NCBI GenBank assembly: GCA_010093685.1
Contig: MU006243.1
Span: 256,360-320,359, forward strand
Length of the DNA: 64,000 nt
DNA from: Ophiobolus disseminans
Lineage: Eukaryota; Ascomycota; Dothideomycetes; Pleosporales; Phaeosphaeriaceae
Direction of reading: 5' to 3'
The translations under genes and the position numbers were made by a program. Positions 10,812-22,850 of the stretch are shown here, piece by piece (within the stretch, counting starts at the first letter, position 1; each line of letters opens with the position of its first letter). The notes below the pieces were generated by a model that saw only the letters and a list, made by a program, of their open reading frames with translations, was not told the DNA's origin and did not search any database.

Positions 10812-12529
10812 ATGAAAAGAGTCGCGACTGATACACAGACCAGTTCTCCTAGGCGCTCTGCAAATGGGTACATGCCGGTATGTTGATGTCATCTAGGTGT
10901 GATGAGTTAGCATCGAATTAGATATTGACTATATCTAGATCGAAGACTATGGCCTCATCGGTAACATGCGCACGTGCGCGATGGTCGCAACTGATGGAGG
11001 ACTGGACTACGTGTGCTGGTAAGCAGGCATCTCTCACTAACACGCACTGCTAATCTCGATAGGCCTCAGCAAAGCAAGTATGCGGGTTGATGGGAAGAGG
11101 TGGTCACAAGGAGTCTGCTGTTGCTCAAGATGCTTATGTAGGTCCAAATAGCTGCTTAGTTAATCTTCCGCTGACTATACTCTAGCTTTGAGCCATCTGG
11201 TGCCATAGTTGCGGCGCCTACGTTTTCACTACCCGAAGATATCGGAGGTACGCAATAACTCCCGAGAAGAAAGTCATATCTGACCGAATAATAGGCTCCA
11301 GGAACTGGGACTACCGGTATTCGTGGGTAAGGTGAATAGCAATCGTACCAGGTGCGATGAGACAAACACTGACTTTTGAACCCCAATTCCACAGGGACGC
11401 GTCCTTCACCATATATATCCTACTTCGTATGGGTATCAGCCACGAAGCAGAAGCCTACACAAGCTTCATCTTCCAGAGGATGAAAGAAGCCAAAGCACGA
11501 CACGGTGCACTGCCAATTATGTTCACATACGTATTAGTAGATGACTTGTGGGTGAGACAAGAGCTGACTTGTACCTTAGTATCTGGGTGGTACAGATATT
11601 CCGGAGGTCGAATTAGAGCACCTCGAAGGATACCGAGGCAGTCGGCCAGTTCGCATCGGCAACGGTGCAGCTTTCCATGTCCAACTCGACATATATGGCG
11701 AGTGTATGGACGGGATCTACCTCCATAATAGGTTCGGGAAGCCAGTCACGTATGACCAGTGGCTATCTGTACGCGAGATTGCTGACTACGTATGCACCAT
11801 CTGGCAAGAGAAAGATATGTCAATACGGGAAGTCCGAGGCATGAAGCAGAACTTCGTATACAGTAAGATTATGCTGTGGGTCGCTCTCGATCGTGCTTTG
11901 CGACTAGCCGACAAGCGGAGTTTCCCGTGTCCGCATCGTGCGGAATGGTACAGGGTTCGCGACGAGATCTGTGAAGAAGTGACCTCCTAGACAAAGGCTA
12001 CAACCAGAAGCCTGAGTGCTTCATCCAGAGTTACGAGTCGAACGAGGTCCTAGACTCGGCAGTCCTGATTGCTCCTCTGGTATTCTTCATCTCTCCAACG
12101 GATCCGCGATTTCTCAAGACTTTGGACAAGATATTGAAGGCTCCGGACAAGGGCGGGCTGACAAGCACGGGACTCGTGTACCGATACAACCACTCGCTCA
12201 GCGACGACGGTGTGGGAGGGCGCGAAGGCGCTTTTAGCATGTGTACTTTCTGGCTCGTTGAGGCCCTCACTAGGGTTAGTTTGTTTCGCCACGTCCACCA
12301 CATCAAGACGCTGACATGTGATTAAGCTGGCGCATACGACGAGAAGCATCTGAGGGATGCAGTGAGTATATTTGAGAACATGCTCAGTTTTGGCAACCAT
12401 TTACGCATCTTCTCTGAGGAGATTTCTCGATCTGGAGAGCAGCTGGGCAACACTCCGCAAGCGATTTCCCATCTGGCCCTGATATCAGCGGCGTTCAATC
12501 TAGACAAAACTCTCAACGAGAAGAGGTAA
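10812..12529 (+). pseudogene. Relic of a GH15-like glycoside hydrolase
   Basis: Intact relatives are cytosolic-type GH15 (glucoamylase/trehalase-like) proteins of about 650-680 aa. Seen here: ATG at 10812, an intron at 10878-10938, then the N-terminal signature IEDYGLIGNMRTC...GGLDYVCW; an intron 11019-11062; then the SLPEDIGG segment and NWDYRYSW...RDASFT catalytic-core segment split by introns near 11249-11293 and 11322-11392; then VRIGNGAAFHVQLDIYGE, MSIREVRGMKQNFVYSKIMLW and DGVGGREGAFSMCTFWLVEALTR. About 200 residues normally found between the CW motif and the core are missing. An in-frame TGA sits at 11088-11090, where relatives have an arginine. A frame change occurs near 11979-11990. 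A second frame problem occurs at the splice near 12273-12334. It is therefore a relic, not an active enzyme. Confidence 0.82.
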
Positions 12530-12985
12530 CGGTATCTAGAGTTGCGCATAGATTGGATATTTAAGTAGAACAGACAACAAATTTACACACGAAAATGTAA
12601 GATGACCATGATGGGTAGCTTGATCGCACAGACGTCATGGTGCGCTGGCTAGATGAGGTGCGGCAGATTTTCGCTAGCCGCCGCCGCTGGTGGCCTGTAA
12701 TCTTGTGGCTGCAAAAGCCCCTGACGCGCGATCCAATCTCACATTCCAGGCTTTTCATGCATGTTTCACTCACCACCTGGCTCCACGACATTCCCTACAC
12801 CACAACACTCTTCGGGACAATAACGATACAAACGCTTCTACTTCACATTTCTCATCACTTTTAATTCATTTTGCCACTCGCTATCGCCTCTCTTCGTCCC
12901 CACGCAACCACAAACGCACCGCGTGGCTTCAATTCAAATTACCCGACAACGCGTAAGAGGCGCGCCTTCACCCTTCGTCACCAAA
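12530..12985. promoter_or_regulatory. Upstream region of the small gene at 12986
   Basis: Non-coding. The last 150 bp before the start are rich in C, T and A with few G, as expected for a fungal 5' leader. No specific site was recognised. Confidence 0.35.
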
Positions 12986-13336
12986 ATGTCCGAACTGTCG
13001 AGCATCTGCGAGAAGATGTCGATGGAGTCACTTCGATCCGATTACGACTCCCCGTCGACGCTGTACCTAGTCAAAGACTTTGGATGGCCTACGACGTCCC
13101 CACGGTACCGCGGCGACCACACCCAAGTCAGCAATCCTGACTGGGAGCACGACCCCATGAGCTGCGCAGATATGAAAAAGGAGGCCATGAGGAAGATGGA
13201 GGTGTCCTACGCGCTATACATGGCCAACATGAACAAGCCGATACCAGGCAAGAAGGCCACCGCGACAAAGGACGGGTGGGTGCGTTTCGTTAAGCCGTGG
13301 AAGTGGACGGCCCGACGCGAAGTCATGGCCATCTAA
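12986..13336 (+). CDS. Small hypothetical protein, 116 aa
   Basis: Single-exon frame with an ATG in a good fungal start context (CACCAAAATG). The same frame stays open upstream to about 12923 but lacks an earlier ATG. The product begins MSELSSICEKMSMESL, is rich in Met, Lys and Trp, and ends with a basic, Trp-containing segment (GWVRFVKPWKWTARREVMAI). There is no signal peptide, transmembrane segment or cysteine pattern. I do not recognise the family. The leader composition and start context support it; its short length and lack of introns make it less certain than its neighbours. Confidence 0.55.
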   Translation: MSELSSICEKMSMESLRSDYDSPSTLYLVKDFGWPTTSPRYRGDHTQVSNPDWEHDPMSCADMKKEAMRKMEVSYALYMANMNKPIPGKKATATKDGWVRFVKPWKWTARREVMAI

Positions 13337-14107
13337 GCATCTTCACACGCACTGCAGATTTCAGGTTTGCTTGACCCAGTGGTTCTTCCTACGGCATCAG
13401 GCGACGGTGGCGTAGTTTGAGGCACGACATCGCTGGATCTACGCCCAAGTACTCATTGGACCAACCACCAAGCATGCTCGAACGACAAATCTCCAAAGCC
13501 CACCCGGAACACCCACTAGATGCACACCAGTGTCAATTGGGCGACTCGACGACTCATTCGGAGGATTGTTGGTCTGCCTGCACGACTCAATTAAACCATG
13601 CGGCTTCTCGGGTGTCAGCATCCGACATCCCGATCGTGAGCGGGGCTTCAAGTGTGGGGTACAGCCGCACACATCACACCCCTGCGCCCATCTCCAGTAC
13701 TCAATGTTCTGGCAGGCGGTCTTTCCTTACATTATAAAGATACCCGTCGTGTCCGTCGGCACGGTTTTCCTATGTCTCGAAAGCGATCTTACTTTGTATA
13801 CCCAGCATTAGATTTACACGACTGCGTTTTGTTTTCGCTGCGTCACGCTTCAGCAGCGTTGTTTTGTCTTCGGGAACCATCATCCCCATCTTCGGGAGCT
13901 TATGCGGTACATCTTTCCCGCACCATACTAGAGTGCGGTATACAAGATAGGCGCCGCAGCATGTACTACGTATCTAATATCTAATCATCTTCTCTTCACC
14001 TACCCTCTAAATCCCACAACCTGGTGTACTCTGCCTTCAACATCCTCGGTTGGATTTCTCGATTGACCTCGTAAGATCACCCAGCACACACTAAACAGGT
14101 CGCTACA
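13337..14107. other. Intergenic region before the alcohol dehydrogenase
   Basis: Holds the 3' flank of the small gene and the dehydrogenase promoter. A C/T-rich leader begins near 13980. Several short frames overlap here, but none looks like protein. Confidence 0.4.
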
Positions 14108-15335
14108 ATGGGCTCAATGCCAGACCAAAAGACCATGCAAGCACAGCAATAGTAAGTGCCAAGTCGGAGGAACCCCTAACATGATAGCGGCCTGACGTTT
14201 TTCGCAGCGACGCCCGCGACAACAAGCTCCACCTCAACGAAATACCCATTCCCGAGCCTCAATCGCACGAGATCCTCGTCAAGATATCATGCGCCTCACT
14301 TTGTCACTCCGATGTAATGCTCTTCGAGCCGAACGACCAGGGTCTTATCCTTGGGAAGAACCCAGTCACTATAGGGCATGAAGCAACTGGGCGCGTGGTC
14401 TCTACAGGCTCTGGCGAAGTGGCTAGCAAGTTCAACGAAGGTGACCCAGTGGGCTTCATCTGCGCAGTAGAGTGCTGCTTCGATTGCTACGCATGCAAAA
14501 ATGTTCACAACGCCTGGTGCAAGACGGGGAAGACAAAGATGCAGGGGTTCAGCGAGAACGGATACTTTGCGGAGTACGCTGTCGTGGATGCGAGGAACGT
14601 TATGGTGCTGCCTGATAACCGTACGCCCTCTGCAATGCTATAAGACAGAGATACGTGAGGCTGACTATATCTAGTTGACCCTAAGTCTTCCGCACCCCTT
14701 TTCTGCGCTGGCGTGACAGCATACCACGGCATTGCAGACTGCGAACTACCCGCCGGTTCATGGCTCGCCGTCATCGGCTGCGGAGGCCTAGGACACATGG
14801 GCATCCAGTACGCTAAAGCCATGGGCCACAAAGTGATTGGCATCGACATCACCGAAGCCGCGCTCGAAGAAGCGCGGAGTTGCGGCGCCGACCACGTCTT
14901 CAACTCCATGGCAGACAAAGACTACAAAGCGAAGATCACCGAGCTCACTGGCGGCGGCGTCCACGCTGCCGTCAACTTCACAGCAAGTAAGAAGTCCTAC
15001 GACGACTGTCCCGCGATAGTCAAAGCCGGCGAGGGAATCATCATGGTTGTAGGTATTCCGCGGCAGCCGCTCGAGTTCAATGGGCTGGACATTGCGCTGG
15101 GTAGGTACAGAGTCAAGGGGTCGAATAACGGCAGTAAGTCAAAATCCATGAGATATGAGAGAAATCGAGCTGATGGTATCTAGCTTGCTACAACATGAAG
15201 CCTGCGATCGAGTTCTCTGCGAAACACAATATCAAGCCGCACATGTCGACGTATAAGCTGGAGGAGGTGCCGAAGATGGTCGAGTTGATGAATGCGCATA
15301 AGGCAAAGGGGCGCATGGGAGTCGTGTTTGATTGA
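14108..15335 (+). CDS. Zinc-dependent alcohol dehydrogenase (MDR family)
   Basis: Predicted cytosolic NAD(P)-dependent alcohol dehydrogenase interconverting alcohols and aldehydes. Four exons, with introns 14152-14207, 14621-14674 and 15134-15183, give 355 aa, the usual size. Catalytic-zinc ligands appear in CHSD (about residue 47) and GHEATG (about 72). A structural-zinc cysteine cluster lies at about residues 100-118 (CCFDCYACKN...C). The Rossmann NAD-binding motif GCGGLGHMG is at about 186. The C-terminus (GRMGVVFD) is typical of fungal ADH1-like enzymes. The first coding exon is only 44 nt and ends inside a codon. All residues expected for activity are present. The preferred alcohol cannot be told from sequence. 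Confidence 0.93.
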
Positions 15336-15739
15336 TGTTATTTCGGCGGCAGGTGGTCAAATATCGCTGGTCACTAACAATCCCCTGCCAAAGCAGCATT
15401 GAGAGCCAGATGAGAATCTCTTGATAGCACTGTACAATACGATTGGATGTGGTGACGAATAATCGGTGCGCATGTTGTCATTCTTACTGGTTTGCCCAAC
15501 ACATGTGCATACAGTGCCAACTTGTCTGTCGCGGGGCTGATGTAGTGGTGGGCGGTGTTTCCATAGCAACGACTCGTTGGGGGCAATCGCAATCCAGTGC
15601 CATCAGCCGCGACCCCGCCGACTCTGGAATCAACATCCAGCAACAACGACACCAGCACGACCAGGCAGGATTTCACTTCATATCGGTATCTAGGGCTTTG
15701 GTTTCCTGTTTCTTCCACCTCTTGATACCCACCGGCGCC
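15336..15739. promoter_or_regulatory. Promoter/leader of BUB1
   Basis: 404 bp between the dehydrogenase stop and the BUB1 start. The BUB1 frame stays open upstream into this region, but the sequence there does not look like protein. No specific regulatory motif was recognised. Confidence 0.35.
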
Positions 15740-18700
15740 ATGGGTTCCGACGATCTCATCGACTTCGAGATTATCGAGAACCAGAAGGAAAACATCCAGT
15801 CGCTCCCAAGCGGCCGCTCCGCAAAGGCGCTCGCGCAGCTGTACACACCACCACTTACTGCGGCTGCCGGACACACGCCATCCCCTTCACAAACACAAGA
15901 TGCGCACAATGCAGTGCGACAGCAATTCGAAAAAGAGCTGCTTACCGCAGACGAGTCCGATGACCCCCTCGACATCTACGACCGCTATGTGAAATGGACC
16001 CTGGACGCATATCCTTCCGCGCAAAACACGCCTCAATCACAACTCTGCCCACTGCTCGAGCGCGCTACCAAGGCATTCCAGTCCTCCCCGACATACAAAA
16101 ACGACCCGCGCTACCTCAAGCTCTGGCTCCACTACATCCGACTCTTCTCAGACGCACCCCGAGAAACATACGCCTACCTCGCGCGACACGGCCTCGGTGA
16201 AAAGCTCGCACTGTTCTACGAAGAGTTTGCGGCCTGGCTGGAAGCGGCAGGGCGCTGGACACAGGCCGAGGAGATATACAACCTGGGCATTGATCGCGAC
16301 GCGCGCCCAGTAGAGCGATTGGTGCGCAAGTACGGTGAGTTTCAGCATCGATTCGAGAGCCGCCCACAAGAAGCCGCGGAGCCGACGAGCCCTGCCCTAC
16401 CCGCCGTACGCCCAGCGCTCGCAGCAAAGGTCGATCCGTTTGCGCATGCTTCCCCAGCGCCTGCCAACCCTCAAACACAACAGTCGCGCACAGCTGGAGG
16501 CCCTGCGCGGTCCGGGAAGCCGAAGCTTGCAATCTTCTCAGACGGCGAAGAGCCGGCGAGGACAGGCTCAAGCGGTAGCATGGAGGGGTGGGACAGCATT
16601 GGATCGCTGGCAGATCGCAAAAAGGAAAACACAGCAGAGGCGCGTCCTTGGGCGGGAGAGACGTTGAAGGTTGGGAAGAAGAACACAGGTGCCCAGAAGA
16701 TGATGATATTCAAGGATGAGGTGAGTTGAGCTGCTTCAATCAATCCCTCTATATATTTACGATTGCAGGACTAATTGGTTGGCGCTTGCCTTTTTGTATT
16801 CAGACCAAATCGAATCTTGATAACGAGAACTCCAAACCCCACCCGCTGCGTGAACATCAGCAAGCGCTGAACCCGAAGACCGGCCGAGTCGAGGTGGTCT
16901 TTGTACATTTGGAGAAGGTATACCCTAACAATGACAACCCGATGTCAGAGGAATATTCGTTTGAGGAGTTGCGTGCTAACCACAGAGGCTGGCTTGATTA
17001 TGACTGGACAGCCATCCGGCGCAAGGAACTTAAGGACGAGGAAGCTCGAAAGGCAGCGGAAGTAGCAGCCCTGGCGAAGCAGTCGAAACCAAGAGCAACC
17101 CCTCTCGCACTGAAGCCGATCGACGAGCAGCCACTGAAACCTAAGACCGTGCCCCTGAAAGGCAGTATCGACGATGAAATAGCTGCAAACGATGAAAACC
17201 AGCCACCATCACAAGAAGACATGGAGAAGGCGAAAGCAGCAAGGAGGGCCCGACGAGAGGAGAAGGCCAACCGCACACGAAAGATCAAAGTCATGGACGT
17301 CAAAGAAGTTCGTGGCGAGACACAGACCAGTAGGGACCTTCCGTACCTCATCAACTACATTCGCTGATGTCTACCAGTTCAAACTAACCTGAGTTCCCCG
17401 AGCAAGCCAAAGATGCGGCGGAAGAAGAGCGGTCGTGAAGCTACCATGACACTGCACACCAAAGAAGCCATGGAAGAAATATACGACATCTTCAATGAAC
17501 CACTTAAGAACGTCGATGAGGGTGTGGCAGAAGTCCAGAGCGGAGAAGAAAGCAGTGACGACGAGGACGAAGACGCATACACCAGCGGAGGCGAGAGCAC
17601 TGGCACAGGTGGCATGTCGTGCGCTACTAGCGAGTTTGGAGACGAAACCACAGCTGCAGATTTCACTCTTGGAACTACTGTGCTCGATCACAACGATATA
17701 GACACTGAGGCAGACGACACTGACGCTAAGAGTGTTGTCTCGGCGTGGTCTGACTTCACAGAGAGCAAGCACGTGCCCAAAGACAATCAACAAGACGAAT
17801 CTGACGAAGACTCCGAGAGCTCTGAAGGGGAGTCCTTTGAAGAGGTCTCGCCTCCGCAAGACGAATCTGACGACCAGTACGATGCTGACGTGGTAACACC
17901 TACGTCGCCAGGAGCGCCAGCATCGCTGCCTACTCGATACGTTCCACTTCCTCCAGAAGATTATGATCCGGCATTGAAGCCATACCGAGACCCCGGACAA
18001 GCTGCGAACAATCGTTTGCCCTTTATGACACCGATTGTGGAGAAGACAGAATCTTCCCTGGGCATTCCAACTGCCTACGCTCAGAAGGAATATTTTGCGG
18101 CTAAGACACCGTCACGTTCAAAGGGGACGCTTACTATCCTCGAGGATGAAGATGAACCCTGTAGTAGCCCCTTCTCAGATCTACTTGGCCAAGCCATTGG
18201 CGGCTCGGGGAAAGTAGCCAAGCTGGCTCTCCGGGAGTCAAGATCTGTGCCCAAAGAGACAGTCGAAGAGCCAAAGCGCAAGCCGTTAGCTGCAAAGGAG
18301 CCCGTGACGAAGGTCACCAAACCTAGCGGCCCAATCATCAAGGATGCGCAATGCAATCCAGTCGATGAGGTAATTCGAAAGACTATCCTTCAGGAGGTGC
18401 AACCGCCACTAGAGACGTACGATGGCTACTTCGCAGACACCGAAGAAAGCTATAGCAAAGGGGCAGACATTCGCAAGTATACGAAGGCGGTTACCAAGAT
18501 GAGTAAGAACACGAGCGACAAGACCATGACAAACTTAGCCATGCCGCCAACGTTGAAGTTCAAGGGAACCGAACGGACTTACACGGTGAAGCGTGAGCTC
18601 GGCAAAGGTGCATTTGCGCCAGTATATCTCGTTGAAAGTACCGCACCTGAGGATGACCAAGACGAGAACCAGCCTGTACAAATGGGCAAAGGCGAGTTTG

Positions 18701-19605
18701 GTCTCAAGCGACAGTCCCTTGAGGCGATCAAGATGGAAGATCCGCCTACGCCATGGGAATTTTACATCATGCGACAGGCAAAGCGACGTCTCGGTGTCTC
18801 GCGACCGGCCGATTCCATCGTCAGTGCATACGAGATGCACGTTTTCAAGGACGAGTGTTATCTCGTTGAAGAGTTCCGCGACCAAGGAACACTGCTCGAT
18901 CTTGTCAACCTTGCCCGCACAGAGAACGGAGTCATGGATGAGCAGCTCGCGATGTTCTTCGCAGTCGAGCTATTCCGTACCGTTGAAGCATTGCATGCAA
19001 AGGGCATAGTTCACGGCGATCTCAAGTCTGACAACATCCTTGTGCGATTCGACGCTCTGCACAAAGAGAATACTTGGAGCTCAGAGTACAAGCGGGACGG
19101 ACGCGATGGCTGGGCGTCGAAGGGTGTCGCACTCATCGACTTTGGTCGCGGCATCGATATGAAAGCCTTCAAGCCTAATGTGCAGTTCATTGCAGACTGG
19201 CCCACGACCGAGGCCGACTGCGCCGAGATGCGCGAACTCCGGCCATGGACGTACCAGATCGACTACCACGGTCTTGCTGGTATTATCCACAACCTGCTCT
19301 TTGGAAAATACATATCTACAGTCGCTGAGCGAAGCGCGACTCTAGGCGCAGGTGCTACGAAGACGTACAAGATCAAGGAGAATCTGAAGAGGTACTGGCA
19401 AGTGGAGATCTGGCAAGAGTGTCTAGACCTCTTGTTGAATCCTTTGATGCATCTCGAGCCCGAGGAGGGCAGCAAGTTACCGGTGCTTAGGGGCATGAAG
19501 GAAGTAAGAGAGAAGATGGAGGTGTGGTTGGAGGGCAACTGTGAAAGAGGAGTGGGTCTGAAGGCGCTTGTGAGGAAGATGGAAGAGGCCGTTAAGAGGA
19601 GGTGA
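15740..19605 (+). CDS. BUB1: Spindle-checkpoint kinase, fused Mad3/Bub1 type
   Basis: Acts at kinetochores to delay anaphase until chromosomes attach, together with Bub3, Mad1 and Mad2. Three exons (introns 16721-16803 and 17330-17377) give 1244 aa. The N-terminal Mad3/Bub1 TPR-like region is at about residues 65-200. KEN boxes occur at residues 16-18 and near 296, one before and one after the TPR region, as in Mad3/BubR1. The middle is long and acidic. The C-terminal kinase domain (about 900-1240) has a glycine loop (GKGAFAPVY), AIK lysine, catalytic HGDLKSDN near 1047 and DFG near 1089, so it looks catalytically competent. Having both KEN boxes and an active kinase in one protein fits fungi with a single MadBub gene. 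The ATG at 15740 is the first that gives the conserved KEN-containing N-terminus. Confidence 0.94.
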
Positions 19606-20095
19606 TCGTATTTCGCAGGTACTGCGTCGATTGGTGTAATGGTTTGGGGTGAAGTTTTGGTCGCATCGCATGGAGTTGCTGGGAAATATCCGGAGTGGTG
19701 AATGAACGTCGATTTGCAATATCATTATTTCACCTGTTCAAATTCCTTGTTGATTGAGTTGGCGCGCTTGAAAACATGTCAGACTACATCGAGTATAGAG
19801 CGCACCGCCACAGTGAATCTAGAAATCGCGGGGTTTGTGTATGTCCGTGCTGCATCGATTGTAGCCTTGAGCTCCACGCGTAGCTCTTCACTATTACATG
19901 CCCATAACACCTCGTTCGCCACAACCACACCTCTCCAGCTCTTTCCGCTACCGATTTAGTCACAGCAGTCGTTCCGAGAGCTCAACCATCACCACACTTC
20001 CCAATCTACTATCGCGGACGAGGCAGCAACTAAACTACCCCGCCGCGCCTCTCCACCTGCGCAACCTCACTCATTTCACCCAGTCAACCACAAAC
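19606..20095. promoter_or_regulatory. BUB1 3' flank and CSN3 promoter
   Basis: 490 bp. The last 150 bp before 20096 are rich in C and A with many CCAC/TCACC tracts, typical of a housekeeping 5' leader. No coding sequence seen. Confidence 0.35.
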
Positions 20096-21787
20096 ATGGC
20101 GGAGAGCCTGCTCCAGGTGTTGCTGCAATTTCAGCCGGAAGCTCCAGAGGTCAAGCAGAAGCGCGATTACGACCAAGCAGCGCGCAACTTCTCCGCACAA
20201 GTCTCCAACATCTCGTCCTCGCATTGGCAAAAGGGCGCGGACACATCAAGCGATGTGCTCACAGTATGGGATTTGCCGTAAATGCAGTAATCTTGGCTCA
20301 TATCACCAGGTTCTCGACCCCACCACCAACTCAATAGCGTACGCCTTTGCCCTCCGCCATCGCATCGCCGGCATCGTCGAGAAGCGCAACGTCCCAGATA
20401 CACTGAAGCCGGGAGGCGCGTTATGGAACAAGCTAGTGAAGTTCCTCGAGGAGTTCGATTCTGTGCAAATGCGGTACGCCGGACACGAGTGGCGCAAACT
20501 TGTAGACTATGTTGAGCAGATTGCGCGCGTTATGGGTTCGGTATGTTTATGCTACATACAACTAAGGCAGCAGCTGACTTTAGTAGCCCGGCCTTGCTAT
20601 CGCGCCAATACGGTCAGCAATGACACGCCTCGATCCAACCACCGGCACCTTTACACATATGCATCTCCGCTTCATGGAGCTGTGTATGGAGACCCGATCG
20701 TATAACGCGGCCCAGGAAATACTCGACAACTACATCCACAGTATCCCCACGAAGATCCCTCAGCACGTGCGAGAAGGACTCGAATACTCGGTCCCATGCG
20801 CCGACGTTGCGACCAGCGGAGAGTACATACATGTTGCTTCGGGCCACTCAGAAAAGGTCACGCTCTCAGATCTGCAGGAGTACTATTTGCTAGGAGCCAT
20901 GGCATATCTGGGACTGAAGCAGTTCAGAAAGGCACAGCAGATGCTGGAGCACGTGCTCGTTGTGCCAACCGCGAACACAGCGAACGGGTTCATGCTGGAG
21001 GCGTATAAGAAGTGGGTGCTGGTGAGCTGTTTAGTACACTCCACAGTATGTAACGTATCTCACACGGTCAATGGCATCTCTGACACCGCACAGGACCGGG
21101 CCATCCCTCGAACGGCGAACACGGTCGCGATCAAGCAGGTCAAGTCGGCGTCTAAAGCATACGAGGCTCTCGCAGAAGCACACGCACAGCTGAGCAACCT
21201 ATCAAAGCTCAAGGTGCAGATCAAGTATGGGGCCGAGATTTGGGCCGATGTGAGTTCACGAAACATGCTGTTCCTGTTTCAGGAGACGCTGACAAAGTGT
21301 CTAGGATGGTAACACCGGACTTGTGAACGAGGTCCTGGTGAGCCAAATGCGGTCATATGTTTCGCGGTTGTCGCGGACGTTCTCGGCAATACCAGTCTCA
21401 AACATCGCCAACAACTTGGGGGAGACCCCTGATAACATCGCGCAGTACCTGGAAAATATGATCAAGGAAGGCCACCTCAACGCGCGCCTCGAGCAGAGCG
21501 ACAAGCCAAACACAGGCGCTGTGCTGCGCTTCTTCCTGGATCCAAGCCAAGGACCACTGGCGAAGACTGAGAAGCAGCAGCAACAGGTGTTGTTTGAGCA
21601 GACGCTGCGGACTAACATGCTCGCCGAGCAGGTCAAAGACGCCAGCTACCGACTGACTCTGACGAAAGAGTACGTAGAGAATCTCAAGCGCGTGAATAAG
21701 AAGCAGGCTACTGGGGGCGAGGCTATGGACACGGCTTGGGATGATGGAATCGACGCGGAGGAGGACATTATGGATGACATGCACTGA
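20096..21787 (+). CDS. CSN3: COP9 signalosome subunit 3
   Basis: Subunit of the COP9 signalosome, which removes Nedd8 from cullins and so tunes cullin-RING ubiquitin ligases; in filamentous fungi the complex is linked to development and light response. Five exons (introns 20264-20309, 20541-20586, 21046-21093, 21250-21304) give 498 aa, a normal length. The body is helical and repeat-like. A PCI-type winged-helix region at about residues 370-450 includes FSAIPVSNIANNLGETPDNIAQYLENMI. The tail is acidic (AWDDGIDAEEDIMDDMH), as in other CSN3 proteins. A proteasome-lid PCI subunit is the main alternative, but the N-terminus and the short acidic tail fit CSN3 better. Confidence 0.82.
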
Positions 21788-22850
21788 ATGTGCGTAGAGC
21801 GCTGGATTTGAATGACTTGAAAGCAGATGAGAAGTGGAGCGCGCAGCGTCGAGAGGCAGCCGTTTTTGAATTACGTCTTCAAGCAAGCAGACGGGCACGG
21901 TGGGCTGGCCGATCATGACACGATAACGGCAGTGCATGAAACGTGCTGCGTGGATCCCAAACAGCAGGCGTGCATGGTTTGACCATGGAGGCGACACCAG
22001 CGAAACGGGAGGATGCACCGGGCGGACGAAAACGCCGCTGAAGCACATCGCAGACGTCGGTAAAGTTCAATATCACAACCACGAGAAATAATAAAACACG
22101 CAATGGCTGCATTGGGCGTCAATTAGCGAGCGAGTGATGTTGCTTTTGCGTGTGCTTTTCGTGATGCGTGCACGCGACGAGACGCGAGCGACTCGGCGTG
22201 TCAGAGCTAGGAAGGCATACAGTGGACAATTTCTCTTCGTCTGCGGATAGAGCTCGGAGGTGCAGGATGACACACGGCGATTCGGAGGCCGACGTGCAGG
22301 AGGATTTAATGGGCATTTTGCTGATTCGTGGAGGGGTGAATATGGGCGGGCATTGCATTGCATTGCATTGTATGCGGTGGAGCAGTGGTGTAGGTTTTTA
22401 CCGTTTGATGCGGGTTCAGACGGTGTGTTTGGGGGGTTGCTATGATGATGAGAAAGTCTTCCGAGGGAGGGGTGAATTGCCGCAGTCATAGGGAGTCAAC
22501 CGGCGTCACGGTGGTGTCGTCGGGCTGTCTGGGGTGGCTGCGTGTCTCCTTCGGGCGGCAGACAGGGGTATCTACTGTGCTCGGTGGTTGGCGCTAGGCC
22601 GCTTCCAGGGCGTGTTTGGCGCCCATGTCAGGTCGAGCTCAGTCTCTTAGGGGCCCTGGGCTGCGCTGCGTACGACCGACGACGATACACAGCAGCGAGC
22701 ACGGCGGCGCCCATTCGACGAGCCCACGCAGTCCCGCATCATCGCCGCCCCTCGAGCGCGTTCCTGCACCGGCAGCATGCCTGCATCCCGTGCTGCATTA
22801 ATGTCGCCTCAGTCCTGAGACACCAACCCTCGGCCGCCTCGCTCGCCAAC
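21788..22850. other. 1.06-kb upstream region of the MIT-domain gene
   Basis: Contains the CSN3 3' flank and a long GC-rich leader for the next gene. A short GCATT repeat (four units) lies at about 22350-22370. The MIT-protein frame stays open upstream of 22851 for about 100 codons but without an ATG. Confidence 0.4.
22350..22370. repeat. GCATT pentanucleotide microsatellite
   Basis: Four consecutive GCATT units within the intergenic region. Confidence 0.8.
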
